A stretch of 64,000 nt of DNA. Source: Diplolepis rosae. Its lineage: Eukaryota; Arthropoda; Insecta; Hymenoptera; Diplolepididae. Positions 10,653-20,599 of this stretch are shown piece after piece; the stretch's first letter is position 1; each line of letters opens with the position of its first letter. Under the pieces are notes generated by a model that saw only the letters and a list, made by a program, of their open reading frames with translations, made no database searches and was not told where the DNA came from. The DNA lies in the NCBI GenBank assembly GCA_030998225.1, contig JAPYXD010000466.1, positions 7,791,001 to 7,855,000 on the forward strand. The letters run 5' to 3'. Both the position numbers and the translations under genes were made by a program.

Positions 10653-12536
10653 TTCTGGAGGAGTTGATTCTGCAACGGTTTCAGGCTGTCCACTGTGGAC
10701 GCTATCCAAGCTGTGGTTAACATCGCCACAAATGCAAGAAAAGGAACTGGTAAGCGTAAGGGATTCTGTGCATTGATTAGCATTGACATACGCAATGCGT
10801 TCAATACCGCGAGATGGGACATCTGCATCGAGGCGATGATGCGGAAAAAGGTTCCAGACTAGCTCTTGCGAATGATGGATGACTATCTGAGCGACAGGTG
10901 GGTGATATACGAGGGCGACAAATGGTCTCTCAAAGAAGAGAGCAGCGCCACATGTCAATGTGGCGCTGCTCAAGGGTCGCGGGTGGGTCCACTCGTTTGG
11001 AACATCATGTACGATGACTTTCTGCGCATGGACCTGCCTGCTGGAACGAGCATCGCCGGCTTCGCGGATGACGCACTTGTCGTGTGCGCCGCTGACGACG
11101 TCAGAATCCTAGAGCTGAGGATCAATAAAAGTCTCTGGCGAGCAAAGCGCTGGTTGGATGGCAGAGGCCTTAAAATGGCCCCTGAGAAAACCGAGGCTTT
11201 GCTCGTTACGGACAGGAGATCCTTCCAATATCCGAGGATCGTTCTCGGAGCTGATGAAGTCGAGTGGAAAACAAGCATTAAGTACCTGGGGGTGCAGCTG
11301 GATCGTAGGCTTAGCTTTGGCGAACACCTAAAGATCGCAGCTGCCAAAGCCATCCAATGTGGAGCGATCTTGAACCGGCTTATGCTAAGCATTGGTGGAC
11401 CCAGGGAAGCGAAAAGAAGATTGGTGGCAAGCATGGTCCATTCGAGGCTGCTTTATGCAGCTCCAATCTGGGCCAATCCTTTGCTAAACCATGCTATCCA
11501 GAAGAAGCTGTTCTCGGCGCAAAGACTTATCGCGCTGAGAATAGTTTCGGCATATAGAACTATCTCGACGAGCGCTGTGCTGGTCCTGGCGAGCGACCCG
11601 CCAATAGATTTATTGGCTGAGAAAAGGCAGGAAACCTTTCAGCTTCGCAAGGAGCTTACCTGCGCCGACCTGCAGGAAATCGCTCGCGCGAAGGAGGCCA
11701 TCCGCAAGGATGGAAGGCGCAGACTCGTCGAGAAATGGCAGATGAGATGGCATGGTGAGCAGACAGGGAGATGGACCTACGGCCTGATCCCGGAACTCGC
11801 CACCTGGATGAACAGAAAGCACGGGGAAGTCGGCTTTTACTTGGCGCAAGCGCTCTCAGGCCATGGCTGTTTTAACGCGTACCTGAGGCGCTTTAAGAAG
11901 ATAGACGAGGAGACGTGTTGCTACTGCGATTCCCCGGTGCATAACGCAGAGCACGCATTCTTCGTCTGCGCAAAATGGGGTGTGGCTAGGGAGGTCCGCG
12001 GTCAGGCGGTGGGTTCCGAACTTACTCCTGACACGTTGATCCCTCTCATGCTCCAGTCTGAGCGGTTCTGGACGCTCATCGAGTCATTCGTCACACTTGT
12101 GATGAAGACGAGAGAACTCGATTGGCGTCGAGAGCGAAACAACGGGGAGGGCCAGTAGAAATCGCATCGGGGCCTGCACCCGCGATCCTGCGTCTCGGGT
12201 AGACTTGGCTTTCCGCGTCGTTCGGGTGTGGAATCTGTATGTTTTCTCCCCTGGGTGGCGCGGCTAGTCGGTTTGCCTAGTGGGCGTGTGGCCGCGGATG
12301 TAGGTTCCGAGCGAACGGATGACGGAAGAGTCGTACGCGACTTTAATGGAACCAATCACCCGTGAAGTTTAAAGCCGAAAGGCGGTTCCGCGGTTGGTGT
12401 ATTGGTTCGAGAGAGGGGTTTTTTTTGGTTTTAACATGTATGCCTAGACCCGTCCTAGGAGAGTCCTGTACAACGTCTATAAAAGATTTTGCCATTTTTC
12501 CTCCTCACCAAAAAAAAAAAAAAAAAAAAAAAAAAA
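10653..12536 (+). mobile_element. R1-clade-like LINE, 3' part with 3'UTR and poly(A)
   Basis: Repeats the RT segment seen at 3719-3970, with an internal deletion of ~66 bases at CAGGCT/GTCCACTG near 10685, then continues through RT, a C-terminal CCHC and the 3'UTR (12159-12510) to ~26 A (12511-12536). The 3'UTR is ~95% like that at 58384-58680. It is followed directly by the target duplication. Confidence 0.85.
10866..12158 (+). pseudogene. LINE ORF2 part 2: RT catalytic core and C-terminal zinc finger
   Basis: Open from 10866. A TAG at 10859-10861 replaces the TAC seen in sister copies, so the frame is cut from the upstream RT. RT motif B is QGSRVGPLVWN, motif C is FADDALVV (catalytic DD near 11067), then LKMAPEKTEALLV and KYLGVQLDRRLSF. 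The C-terminus holds CCYCDSPVHNAEHAFFVC, the CCHC typical of R1-clade ORF2. A 30-bp palindrome (10941-10970) adds four residues just before motif B (SSATCQCGAAQGS against MTCGAPQGS in sister copies), possibly harming the fold. Confidence 0.85.
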
Positions 12537-12817
12537 CCACAATAAATATCTACATTGAAAATGTACCCATTTGCTCCACACAGAGACCAGGGCTTTATCC
12601 CATAAGGATCAGTTTTTGAAGGCAAATATTGCCTTAGGCATGTTCGACCATAAAATCTAACCATCATTTCATCAACTGAAAGTGCGGTCGAGAAAAAACC
12701 AAATTGCTGAATGTTTTTTAAAAATAGCTGTAAGATTTGACGCACTTTCCATGCCTTATCAATGTCATTTCTATCAGTAAGTTTGGAATATTGTATTTTA
12801 GATTTTATTTCTTTGAA
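12537..12817 (-). pseudogene. piggyBac transposase relic, central part
   Basis: Minus strand reads DIDKAWKVRQILQL, then SVDEMMVRFYGRTCLRQY, YGIKPWSLCGANGY and NVDIYCG: the conserved SVDE block with catalytic Asp of piggyBac. It is the upstream continuation of 1-628 and is interrupted by the LINE. At 12817/12818 the sequence flips into an inverted piggyBac copy. Confidence 0.85.
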
Positions 12818-14163
12818 TCTGTGTGATCGACTCTAAAGAGGTCTCAATTCTTTCGACAGCAGCTGGCGCGTGTCCTCTCAAGCCAGTAAAAAGATATTCA
12901 AAAACTGACCACGAAAGAAAAGAAATAGGATTCCTTTTTGCTTTTTCATTATACAATAAATATATGGGAGGAGTAGATGTCCATGATTTTCGATGTAAAA
13001 AAGTTTCTCCTAGTATACGATCAAGAAAATGGACATACGTAATTTTTGTACGAATTATACAAATGTCAATAGCGAATGTTGTAATACTTTGGAATCTTTG
13101 CAAAAAGAACGATGAACATAAAATGGAAACAAGAGAGATGTGTAAAGAAGTAAGTAGGAAATATTTGTCGCGATCACAATTAGGTAATTTCAAGTCACAT
13201 AGGCACGAGTCAAGAACAAGAGCATCAAGTGATAATCAAGGATGCCGTCAAAGAATTATAAGATTTTGTGTTGATTGCGATAAATATTACTGTTAACAGT
13301 GTTTTTCGCAATTACACACTGGATAAGCATTAGTGTACTGAACCTCAAACATGATCATAAATATTTTTGAAAAAAACTAAAAAATCAAAAATGTAAAAAA
13401 AAGAGACTATCTATATTCGTCGACCTCTACGTGGTGATAGTTGGGCAATGTAAACTTTGTTTGCAGCGGACAGACGATCGATGTGGAATTTTACGTCTGA
13501 TACTACTTTGATATTTGAGAATTTTTTTCTTGAAAACAATAGACTTATGTCGACAATTACCAAGAATAAAAAATATTTAAAATTAGTCAAAGAATACACA
13601 CAAATTTTTTCGCGGTGTTTTGAGCAATTTTTTGATTTTGCAAAAATTATGCTATTTCAAAAATTGAAAAGTTGCTTGAAACGTTTTGAAAAAATTCAGA
13701 CGTATTCTTTGAGTGATTCTAAGAACTTTTCATTCTTAGTAATTTCCTTGGCTTGTTCGTATTTTCGAATAAAAAAAATCCTGTATTTATTCGTGAAAAT
13801 TTTGTAATTCGGGAGCCATTTTGTAAAGACAAAAGTGAAAAATTAATCTCTGAACCACACCTTCTTAAAGTTCAGACATTTATTCCACCGGTTATAAATG
13901 TTCCAGGCCATTGACAGATCGGGAAACCTTTCAAAACTCGCTTTCAACAAAAAAATGATCGAAAAAATCGTGCTTTTTTTTTTAAACTGAATATTTTTAT
14001 AATTAATAATTTTTTAGATCAATTCCGTATTCACCATTGGAAAAGGCACGTCTTTAACTTCACAAATATGTCCCTCTCAATTTTTTCAGTCTCGAATAGC
14101 ATAAGTTACACGGCCTCAAAGACCGGTGTATGGTTTATGCCATTTTGGCCCTTTAAGGGTTAA
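12818..14163 (+). mobile_element. Inverted piggyBac 3' half ending at a TTAA
   Basis: The coding part 12818-13296 reads IDSKEVSILSTAAGAC, KRYSKTDHERKEIG, YNKYMGGVDVHDFR, then a basic region and a cysteine-rich end FCVDCDKYYC before TAA, matching the piggyBac C-terminal zinc-binding tail. The noncoding 3' region runs to GGCCCTTTAAGGG followed by TTAA at 14160-14163, a plausible piggyBac terminus. With 1-310 it forms an inverted repeat of near identity. The short open frame at 13457-13807 lies in this noncoding part and shows no motif. Confidence 0.7.
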
Positions 14164-14497
14164 AGCCACACTGGTGTATTATAGCGACAGCTGCTTACAC
14201 GAAAAGGATACCAGTTAAATTCACGCATTATGTTTTCCACCAAAAAAGAAAGTAAACATTTATTTAGATTTTTGTTTTCTTAGCTTTATAAATGTAGGTT
14301 ACTCAAATGTAGAACATACGTTCGTTATTATTTCTTATTCAATATTGGACGTAAAATAGCAGGTCAAAGTTAAATATGCTAATTCTGGCATGTTAAAAAC
14401 ACCATTTCTAGTCCTTATTTTTTAAAATGGTAAAAACGAGATCTTGAATAGGGCATAATTTTTCTCAACAGAATCTACACAGAGAGAAGCATGAGAC

Positions 14498-15504
14498 AAG
14501 ATGTCGCCCAAAAAGCAGCGTTGCAGTTCTGTTTACGGTTAAGATGAGCAATTTCGAATTGGAAAAGCTGGTAACTCGTTTAGGGCGACCTAGCGTCCCA
14601 TTTAAGTGGTGCCGTAGTAGCAGCATGTTCGGAAATGAGTATTTTGGACTAATAATTGGTATTTTAATTCCTGAAGAAAATAACTCTTGGCAGCTTTTCA
14701 AGTAATTGTGACAAATTATTGACATTGTGACTTCTCTACAAATAATCAGGTCAGATGGAAAAGTTCTAAAGAAATTAATTGAAAGCCACGATGAACTTTA
14801 TATTAACCTCTTTGGTGATTTAAATTCAAAATTTTATATTTTCTTACATCATCCTAAAATTGTATTGCAAATGGACCGTGTACTAATTTTGTGAGCACGC
14901 GCTTCGAGTCTCATCATCGAGAATTAAAACCAAATTTTCATTCACTAAGCTCGCTCACAAATCTATTAGTGACAACAGCGCTCAACAAATATTAAAAATG
15001 TGTGATATTATTGATAATATAGAATGTGAAAATGTTTCAAAGTTAAGTTTTCGTGATTACAGCGATTTGGTAGCAAAATCTTATTTTGTAAATAAAGAAT
15101 GTGCGAAAAAAACAGTATACTACGATTAAGTCAAAATTTAGGGCAACTCATACAAAATTCGGACATTTATTGTTAATAATATGGAGAACTATGAGAAAAC
15201 AATCGAAAGACCTGGGCTCGAATATCAGCGTAGTCGAAAGCGTTTTTTTTTACACAGAAAGATTTCAAATTCTTAAATTTTAATTTTGGGAAGTATTAAA
15301 AATAATTAAAGTAAACAGCGATATATTCTTTCACGTCAAAATCTCTGAAGAGATTACTTTTGATGAAAATTCCCATGCTTATATTGTAAATGATAAAGTT
15401 AATGAGACTAAGTTCATGGAATATAATGACCTGCCTATAAAGATTCCTTGCTTGTCCGTAAAAATGAATAATACTCATTTTATCTCGACACGTTGTGGGT
15501 TGTA
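14498..15504 (+). pseudogene. Decayed insect repeat-encoded protein, interrupted by a SINE
   Basis: Plus-strand pieces in shifting frames line up as one protein: SMFGNEYFGLIIGILIPEEN, SWQLFK, IIDIVTSLQIIRSDGK, SHDELYINLFGDLNSKF, RFESHHRELKPNFHS, NVSKLSFRDYSDLVAKSYF, then after a SINE (15190-15290) VNETKFMEYNDLPIKIPC and ending MNNTHFISTRCGL-stop at ~15504. The W-LL--L--IVD and MRFESxHxxxK patterns recall a protein widespread in insect repeats whose superfamily I cannot name. It has many frameshifts and stops. Confidence 0.45.
15190..15290 (+). mobile_element. SINE fragment inside the decayed gene
   Basis: AATCGAAAGACCTGGGCTCG (B-box region) followed by AGTCGAAAGCG and ACACAGAAAGATTTC matches the head and body of the SINE at 9655. 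It lacks the A box. It splits the surrounding pseudogene. Confidence 0.7.
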
Positions 15505-15885
15505 ATGTAATATTTTTATATGATAATGTATACGCGTTACAATTCAGAGTCTGATTGTCAGAAATATATCGGCAATTTTAGTAATCAGTTCTGTAATATG
15601 TAGTTAACATCTTTCAGGTGCTACATGATTAATATAAAATAATTTTTTCTTACTACCCTAGTCGAAAGTACGTGGTTTCGGCACCAATTTCACGGCAGAA
15701 AGTCTAACTTTCATGCATTGGTCAAGCTATATGCGCGCCCTCTATAATAGCGGGAGTAAAAACGTCAATAACCTAAAGATTCAAAATTTGTCCGCTCTCT
15801 GCTAATGCTTATTAGTGTCAATGATTTGATATTATTTAGAATGTAATAGTAGTGACTGAAGTGTAACAAAAATAAAAATAAAAAA

Positions 15886-16071
15886 ATGAATGACATATCA
15901 TCTGATGAATCGACAGATGAAGAAGAAATTAATAAAAACTTTGAAACTGAAGCTCAATTAATAGAAGAAACTGACACCTTACCCAAAAAGTCCGTTGACA
16001 GATACATGCTAGTCTATGATAATTACCAAAGATGGAAACAAGGAAGTAGAAATCTATACCATAATTTATAG
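15886..16071 (+). CDS. 61-aa ORF resembling the N-terminus of Crypton-type tyrosine recombinases
   Basis: An acidic N-terminus (MNDISSDESTDEEEI) precedes ETDTLPKKSVDRYMLVYDNY and QRWKQGSRN. The LPxKSxxRYxxxYxxxxRW pattern resembles the SAM-like core-binding start of Crypton-derived tyrosine recombinases. No catalytic R-H-R-Y region follows: the frame stops at 16071 and GC-rich hairpin DNA begins. It may be a truncated exon captured by the small TIR element. The assignment rests on one short motif. Confidence 0.4.
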   Translation: MNDISSDESTDEEEINKNFETEAQLIEETDTLPKKSVDRYMLVYDNYQRWKQGSRNLYHNL

Positions 16072-16082
16072 ATGTATTTGAT

Positions 16083-16153
16083 GCCTGCCCCCCCCCCCCC
16101 CCCCGACCAGCAGCACTCGCTCCGCTCGTGCCGCAAATGTCGGGGCAGGCATC
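16083..16153. repeat. GC-rich hairpin with 18-C homopolymer
   Basis: GATGCCTGCCCC and GGGGCAGGCATC form a perfect 12-bp stem around a poly(C) run and CACTCGCTCCGCTCGTGC, in otherwise AT-rich DNA. Confidence 0.7.
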
Positions 16154-16212
16154 AATATATTCCAATGGACGCATGCAATTGTTTTCGTACTTTCGACCGG
16201 GTAGCAAGAAAA

Positions 16213-16344
16213 ATAGTATACACTACATGGGCAGAAATTTGAGAGCCCTGAACTGCGTGCCATGATGCCCTCGGCTTCGCCTCGGGCATTATGGCGCGCA
16301 GTGCAGGAATTTCAACTTTCTGCCCTTGTTATGTAATATACTAT
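16213..16344. repeat. ~130-bp imperfect palindrome
   Basis: Outer ATAGTATA/TATACTAT, GGGCAGAAA/TTTCTGCCC and inner ACTGCGTGCCATGATGCCC against GGGCATTATGGCGCGCAGT pair around CTCGGCTTCGCCTC. It abuts the right TIR of the preceding element. Confidence 0.7.
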
Positions 16345-17035
16345 GAATGTGTCAACAAGCTTTTATTTAAAATAAATTAGTTGTTAAGTTTGTAAATAAA
16401 ACTTGCTTTCCTACTTTGTAAATAAAATTCATAAAAATATATACAATAAGTTTATATATTTTAATAAATATCATAAAATTTCAATTGATTATTCTTAAAA
16501 GCGTTCTTTTCTCTATTTTAATATTATAAATCCTAGACGTTTAGGACGTTAAATAACATCTTCAACAATTGTAATCATATTATAGTAATTTTTTCAGTAA
16601 TTCATTTGAATTAATTTTATTTTATTCACTGTTACGGATATTGAAATTCATTACTCTAGAGTAAATATGAATCAAATACTCTTTCTTGACTATTGCATTT
16701 TTTGCAACGAATTGTATATTAACTTTCTATTTGGATAATCAAGTATAATAACTTTAAAATCTTGCGAAGTAACGATTATCGAATTTTCTCCGAAAATAAT
16801 TATTTGAGTGATTACTGGCTACTAAAATTTATTTAAGAATCCGTATTCTATTTTCAAACAAGTATAATTTAGATGGGAGATATTCTTTGATGCATAAACT
16901 TATCCAAGCATTTGCAGTTTTGAGATAACAAGCATTATATTTTCAAGAGAAATTATGTAAAAATATTATTTAATAAATTCTATTATAAAATTCGTTTATT
17001 CGATTTTCATAAACTTTTTAAAAATCAGGATAATT
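16345..17035. other. AT-rich stretch, nothing recognised
   Basis: No reading frame, tandem repeat or inverted repeat stands out. Confidence 0.4.
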
Positions 17036-17260
17036 TGAAGAATTTGAAATCTTTCCTTGGAAAAAGAGACGTTTTCGACTGTGCCGGAATTCGAGATTTC
17101 AAATTCTCTAAATTTGAATTTAATTTACATTATTGCGATATAAGAGTTTGAAATTGTCTGTGAGAACACCTGTCAGGAACGTATCCTATTTGATACGTGA
17201 CTAGTGATCCTCCGATAATGTAAGCAGTGGCAAAAATTTCGAACTCAACCGTCTAATCAG
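17036..17260 (+). mobile_element. Degraded SINE body and tail
   Basis: 17040-17100 is a decayed SINE body (TTTCGACTGTGCCGGAATTC). 17125-17250 has the shared tail (GATCCTCCGATAATGTAAGC, AAATTTCGAACTCAAC). The inverted copy at 46690-46843 marks the outer end of the large inverted repeat. Confidence 0.6.
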
Positions 17261-17336
17261 GATAATAATTACAAAAAACACTATCACAAAAAAATTAAAA
17301 GTTTATGTTAATTTAAATATTATTTATAGAATTTTT

Positions 17337-17524
17337 CTACAAATGAATGGTAAAATTTAGCGTCTTTTCAGTATTATCTCTCCCTCCTCGACGCCCTCCT
17401 CGGTGACCGCCCCTTCCTTTTCCATCATAACTTATTTTTGACATCCACTTTTCTCTCCTTTTACTTTTACCACTTCCGCTGCCTCTATGCATTTCTGCTC
17501 CTTCGCTATAATCAGTATCATCGG
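17337..17524 (-). pseudogene. Gly/Arg-rich terminal exon (copy 1 of 3)
   Basis: A TTTTTGTTTTCAG acceptor-like site precedes ADDTDYSEGAEMHRGSGSG, then GRGGHRGGRRGG and NTEKTLNFTIHL-stop. The same translation occurs inverted at 46426-46613, and a diverged relative ends ETFNFTINL at 57165. It looks like the last exon of a repeat-borne gene, with an RGG-type RNA-binding tail. No upstream exon was found and the parent family is unknown. Confidence 0.45.
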
Positions 17525-17964
17525 CTGAAAACAAAAAGATTTGTATAATGAATTCGACCATGTAATGCTTCCTAGTCTTACACTAAGCCACAATCAGTTA
17601 ATTCTATTTCAAGGAATACAAATTATGTATTTTCATCTAAAAACTAAAACCTCTTCAGTTACACTTACTTATTTAAAAAAGTCATGCAAAAACATTACAT
17701 ATTATTGGTAAAAAATTGAGTTTTGTATTTTCAATAGTATTTTTTTAAATAAAAAAGAAAAATATACATATTATGGAAAAATCTTTCAACCCCAATTTGT
17801 ACATCTTTATGATGAAAATACGTTCAATGTACTTTTAACGTTCGAGAATCATATGATTAATAAGTAGGTGGAAACAACGTCTTCGGAAATTAGTTTCTTA
17901 TAAAATCCTTTCTTTGTCAAACATTAAAATTTAGATGTCACTATTTGTCATAAATTCCCATCAA

Positions 17965-18697
17965 TGTTAAAAAATAAAATCGTACAGTAACATTAATGCC
18001 AGGTAATAACTTTCATCGGCGAGTGAGTCATCGGAGAAGGCAACTCATCCGATCTTAAGCTTCAATACCAAATATGGAAAAGGTAGCACAACTGGTCTTT
18101 TACCCCCTCCATGATTGACATACTTTGGGCCTATAAAAGGCGAAGATTCCAATAGAAGTCAGTTCAGTCAGTTAGTCAACGTCCGATTTCTAAAATGTAA
18201 CCAACGCGAGTTCAGTCCAGTCAGTGTAGTTCAGTCCAGCCTCATCAAATTATTCACCACTAGTCGGACCAGTTCTAATTCGACGCCAAGTTCAACGACT
18301 GTAAAAAGTGAAAGGGAATCGCCTTCCAAATTCTGTCTAAAACCTGGGTTCAGAGAATCGACTATCTTAACCGGCTGGACCACAAATTTCCGATCTGACT
18401 AGAATTATCTGAACATCCACAAGTGAGGACTCAAGTATTCATATCCAATCTAGTGGACTCATTTCATCACCGACCTAATTCCAACGCAGGGTAATCACTA
18501 AGTATTTTAACTTTTATATATTCATGTCCATCTTTTTCATGGTGCTTACTTTAAATACTTTTGTTAATAAATATAATTATATGATCAACCCTTCTTATTC
18601 ACTGACTATTCCTCATCCCTTAGCGAGGATCCTTCCGAACCTTACATAAAACGAGGAGATCTTTAAAGAAGAGAAATCTTACGTTTCTGACGTAACA
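17965..18697 (+). mobile_element. LTR-like segment with TATA box
   Basis: Begins TGTTAAAAAATAAAATCG and ends CTGACGTAACA. It contains CCTATAAAAGGCG (18130) followed ~30 bases on by AGTCAGTTCAGTCAGTTAG, a layout typical of an LTR promoter and R region, and AATAAATATA near 18567. The right-arm copy (45548-45735) keeps only the upstream part and diverges at the TATA box. No clear target duplication was found, so both ends are uncertain. Confidence 0.4.
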
Positions 18698-18775
18698 TTA
18701 TTCAGAATCAAATATTCTTTGATAATATTCAAATTGTCAACATGATAAATTTCTTTCTTCAGGAGCTATTTTTTA
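18698..18775 (-). pseudogene. Penelope-like RT C-terminal fragment
   Basis: Minus strand reads EIYHVDNLNIIKEYLILNN, identical in type to the RT C-terminus at 19127-19215. It is part of the inverted Penelope arrangement. Confidence 0.6.
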
Positions 18776-18916
18776 GAAATGAAGAATATATGTATATTAA
18801 TTATGTATATTATTATAATAATATTTTTTTTATTATCTTTTTTTATCATAATAATATTTATATTATATTATTAATAATTAATTATCATATTAATTATATC
18901 AATCAGTAACACATTA

Positions 18917-18924
18917 CTGAAATT
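18917..18924. other. Uninterrupted target site of the 23-kb MULE
   Basis: CTGAAATT (reverse complement AATTTCAG) occurs once here, within sequence whose reverse complement GCTATTATTCTGTC + AATTTCAG + TAATGTGTTACTGATTG equals the joined flanks of the element at 20306 and 43651 (one base differs in the right flank). Confidence 0.85.
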
Positions 18925-19126
18925 GACAGAATAATAGCAAATAATATAAAAGAAACTAATATGTTTATAAAAAACAATAGTGACCTATTTTTTTACAAGA
19001 GCTGATAAGGGTAATATTACTGTTATAATGAAAAAAGACGAATATAAGAAGAAAGTATTTGAATTACTAGATGATAAAAAAACTTATAAAGAGATTGAAA
19101 ATAACCCAGAACAGAATTTAAAATTT
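18925..19126 (+). pseudogene. Penelope-like RT N-terminus, inverted duplicate
   Basis: Reads FTRADKGNITVIMKKDEY, then LLDDKKTYKEIENNPEQNL, the RT0-like N-terminal block of Penelope-like RTs. At 19126 it joins head-on to the C-terminus of the minus-strand RT. It is an inverted copy of 20093-20298. Confidence 0.7.
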
Positions 19127-20298
19127 GTCTATAAATTTATTCGGATAATTATTCAGAATCAAATATTCTTTGATAATATTCAAATTGTCAACATGATAAA
19201 TTTTATTGGAAGGTAATATGGCCGAATCTACCAGATTTTTTATTATGTTAATTTTACGTTGTATCGGATGATTTGAGAAATAATTAAGAAATCTGCCTGA
19301 AAAAGTATTTTTTCTGTACCAATTAGGGAATATTCTGTTATCATTATTTCTGATAATTAGTATGTTAAGAGAGGGAATTGAATTGTTATTTTCTATTTCA
19401 AAAGTGAATTTTAATCTTTCATGGTATTTGTTAAATTCGTCTACTATATTATTTATTTTATCTTTTGGAATGAAGAGAATTGTGTCATCTACATATCTAT
19501 AATATAAAGGGACAGTGAAATGTAGTTTTTTAATATAATTTCTTCTTCTAAATCTTGCATTACTATATCTGCAATAATGGGAGAGATAGGTGATCCTATT
19601 GGAGTTCCAAAAATCTGTTTATAATGTTTATTATCAAATTTAAAATATGTTGAATCCATTAAAAAATTAATTCCTTTTTTTAATTCACCAATTGGTAGTT
19701 TTGTAATTTTTTTAATAAGTGGCCATCTCTTATCTATACCTTTGAGAACCAACTCTGTAGGTATATTGGTAAAAAGCGATGTGCCATCAAGAGATATCAT
19801 AATGTCATTTTCTGGAAAGGTTACATTTGAGAGAATATCAATTAAATTCTGTGAGTTCATGATTGAAGATAATAGTTTTGGAAGTGCTTTTGTTAAAATA
19901 TTATTAAGAAATTTTGCCAAATAAATTGTAGGAGAGTTGATTGAAGATACCACAAGTCTTAATGGATAGTTATTTTTATGTATCTTAGGAAGACCATAAA
20001 ATTTAGCTATATTCGTACAATCGTTCAAAATGTCTTTTCTACGTACATTTCCTAAGAGACCTTTTTCCCCCATTTTTCTAAAATTTTGAATGTGTCTTTT
20101 TTTAAATTCTGTTCTGGGTTATTTTCAATCTCTTTATAAGTTTTTTTATCATCTAGTAATTCAAATACTTTCGTCTTATATTCGTCTTTTTTCATTATAA
20201 CAGTAATATTACCCTTATCAGCTCTTGTAAAAAAATAGGTCACTATTGCTTTTTATAAACATATTAGTTTCTTTTATATTATTTGCTATTATTCTGTC
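19127..20298 (-). pseudogene. Penelope-like element reverse transcriptase
   Basis: Read from 20298 down: RADKGNITVIM, KFYGLPKIHKNNYPLRLVV, SSINSPTIYLAKFL (Penelope signature region), motif A ISLDGTSLFTNIP, motif B GTPIGSPISPIIAD, then in a shifted frame motif C YRYVDDTILF near 19490, and on through NWYRKNTFSGRFLNYFS to NNYPNKFIDK. Frameshifts lie near 20070 and 19495. The GIY-YIG endonuclease expected after the RT is absent, cut at 19126. PLE RT copies RNA at chromosomal ends or nicks; this copy is inactive. Confidence 0.85.
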
Positions 20299-20306
20299 AA
20301 TTTCAG
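20299..20306. repeat. Left 8-bp target duplication of the MULE
   Basis: AATTTCAG directly before GGACGTG; the exact copy is at 43651-43658 directly after CACGTCC. Confidence 0.9.
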
Positions 20307-20599
20307 GGACGTGTATCAAAATCCCGACGTCTCAATGTCCCGACTAGTGTAGTGCGATCGAGTTTTCTATGGAAAATAAAAGCATGACCGAAACAAACAA
20401 GAGATGGGCGTGTGCTGTGTGTCGAGACAACTGTGGAAGATTAGATATCCTATCTGCTCGCTAGGTGGTGCTGAAAATGAAATAAATCCCATACGCATAA
20501 ATAAAATAAACATAATGTATATTTTTTCATAACAATAAAGAGTAAAATATAAAAAAATCTTTATGGTGAAATTAATAACATTGTTTTGAATATAATACA
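20307..20599 (+). repeat. Terminal unique part of left inverted end
   Basis: Matches 43358-43650 reversed with one difference noticed (GTGG/ATGG in the CAACTGTGGAAG region). The tip repeats CCCGAC twice (ATCCCGACGTCTCAATG then TCCCGAC), a possible transposase site. A minus-strand open frame here is duplicated only because the sequence is, and has no motif. Confidence 0.8.

Larger units (their letters stand above)
15643..16216. mobile_element. Small TIR element carrying a Crypton-like N-terminal ORF
   Basis: Left end TTTTTTCTTACTACCCTAG then TCGAAAGTACG; right end CGTACTTTCGACCGGGTAGC then AAGAAAAATA. These are ~30-bp imperfect inverted repeats. Inside are a short ORF (15886-16071) and a GC-rich hairpin with an 18-C run. 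The 574-bp size implies a non-autonomous element. Confidence 0.55.
17110..20306. repeat. Left arm and core of an inverted Penelope-containing locus
   Basis: 17110-18924 recurs inverted at 43651-46843 (Gly/Arg-rich exon, LTR U3 region, Penelope C-terminal piece, AT-rich spacer). 18925-19126 recurs inverted at 20093-20298. The Gly/Arg exon translation is identical in both arms. The arms differ by a solo LTR and a Penelope tail present only on the right, and by LTR sequence present only on the left. The 23-kb MULE was inserted at the inner edge of the right arm. Confidence 0.75.

Noticed and set aside
629..12536. True rDNA-specific R1 insertion
   Set aside because: The protein layout is R1-clade-like, but the target is a piggyBac gene with a 14-bp duplication, not 28S rDNA.
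13457..13807. 116-codon open frame
   Set aside because: Lies in the noncoding 3' part of piggyBac, is low-complexity Phe/Lys-rich, and shows no motif.
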